DNA of 64,000 bases, taken from assembly GCF_021440195.1 (NCBI RefSeq), contig NZ_JAJTSZ010000001.1, positions 1,364,001 to 1,428,000 on the forward strand, given 5' to 3'. Of the stretch, positions 63,836 through 64,000 are shown one piece after another. How positions within the stretch are numbered: the stretch's first letter is position 1; the number at the start of each line of letters is the position of its first letter. Under the pieces are notes generated by a model, which had not been told where the DNA came from, did no database searches, and saw only the letters and a list, made by a program, of their open reading frames with translations. The position numbers and the translations under genes are program-made. This stretch comes from Dyadobacter sp. CY356. Its GTDB lineage: Bacteria > Bacteroidota > Bacteroidia > Cytophagales > Spirosomataceae.

Positions 63836-64000
63836 ATGAAAATCAACAATCAGATGAAGGCGGTGGCTTTTGCAGGCGTCACCATTTTTTCCAGTCTTGC
63901 CAATGCAGCTGAAAACCCCGGAGCAAAAGCTCCAAAACAAGGAATCTGGCGAGGTGAATTTGTGATCAGTGAAACGCATATTCCTTTCAACTTTGAATAC
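63836..64000 (+). CDS. TlpA-like/DUF4369-type exported protein, N-terminal part (runs off window)
   Basis: ATG 63836 opens a frame that continues past the window end, so only 55 residues are visible. They comprise a signal peptide (AVAFAGVTIFSSLANAAEN) and the beginning of a mature domain, KQGIWRGEFVISETHIPFNF, the opening strand seen in TlpA-family thiol-disulfide oxidoreductases of Bacteroidota that carry an N-terminal DUF4369-like domain. The thioredoxin CxxC part would lie outside the window, so the assignment is tentative. It has its own promoter, operator and long leader. Confidence 0.55.
   Translation, partial: MKINNQMKAVAFAGVTIFSSLANAAENPGAKAPKQGIWRGEFVISETHIPFNFEY

Overview
The window comes from the chromosome of a member of the Bacteroidota, most likely a Cytophagales/Dyadobacter-like bacterium. 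The evidence is the SusC/SusD pair with its ECF sigma factor and FecR anti-sigma factor, TonB receptors with carboxypeptidase-like N-terminal domains, many exported sulfatases, LytS/LytTR two-component pairs, GC content in the low-to-mid forties, and promoters matching the Bacteroidota pattern (TTG, 19-20 bases, TAnnTTTG). No tRNA, rRNA, CRISPR array or intact insertion sequence was seen. Family names come from sequence recognition alone; no search was run.

Region 1 (1-17.3 kb) is a stable-looking block. It holds the tail of a DUF4374-like gene, a minus-strand cell-surface signalling and nutrient-uptake unit (sigma factor, FecR, SusC, SusD), and two LytS kinase/LytTR regulator pairs, each beside an exported hydrolase (a CocE-type acyl hydrolase and a beta-lactamase-fold serine hydrolase).

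Region 2 (17.3-38.5 kb) is accessory and visibly decaying. At least eight genes are broken: two neighbouring short-chain dehydrogenases, a DUF7010-like membrane protein, a Fic-domain protein, a Crp/Fnr regulator, a cupin, a DUF5694-like protein and a SnoaL-like protein. Among the ruins are intact genes: a GlxA-type regulator with a DJ-1/PfpI partner, a tripartite HipBST toxin-antitoxin operon with three matching operator palindromes, a second ECF sigma factor with a probable membrane anti-sigma partner, a RidA-like lipoprotein, VOC proteins, an AraC regulator and small DUF proteins.

Region 3 (38.9-64 kb) is intact again apart from one frameshifted carbonic anhydrase and a few short remnants. 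It contains an alcohol dehydrogenase with an AraC regulator, an operon of four sulfatases with an exported enolase-superfamily protein and a DUF6250 protein, a fifth sulfatase, a complete MetNIQ methionine importer, a sterol-desaturase-like membrane enzyme, a TonB receptor with a DUF4397 lipoprotein, YceI, a DoxX-like membrane protein and the start of a TlpA-like gene.

The most interesting signal is a 19-base inverted repeat, RTCTAT-N7-RTAGAY or close to it. It occurs upstream of the sulfatase operon, the desaturase gene, yceI and the divergent DoxX/TlpA-like pair, with a weaker copy before metN. Together with five sulfatases, no glycosidases and a methionine importer, it suggests a sulfur-scavenging regulon. 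The TlpA-like gene also has a leader that looks like structured RNA.
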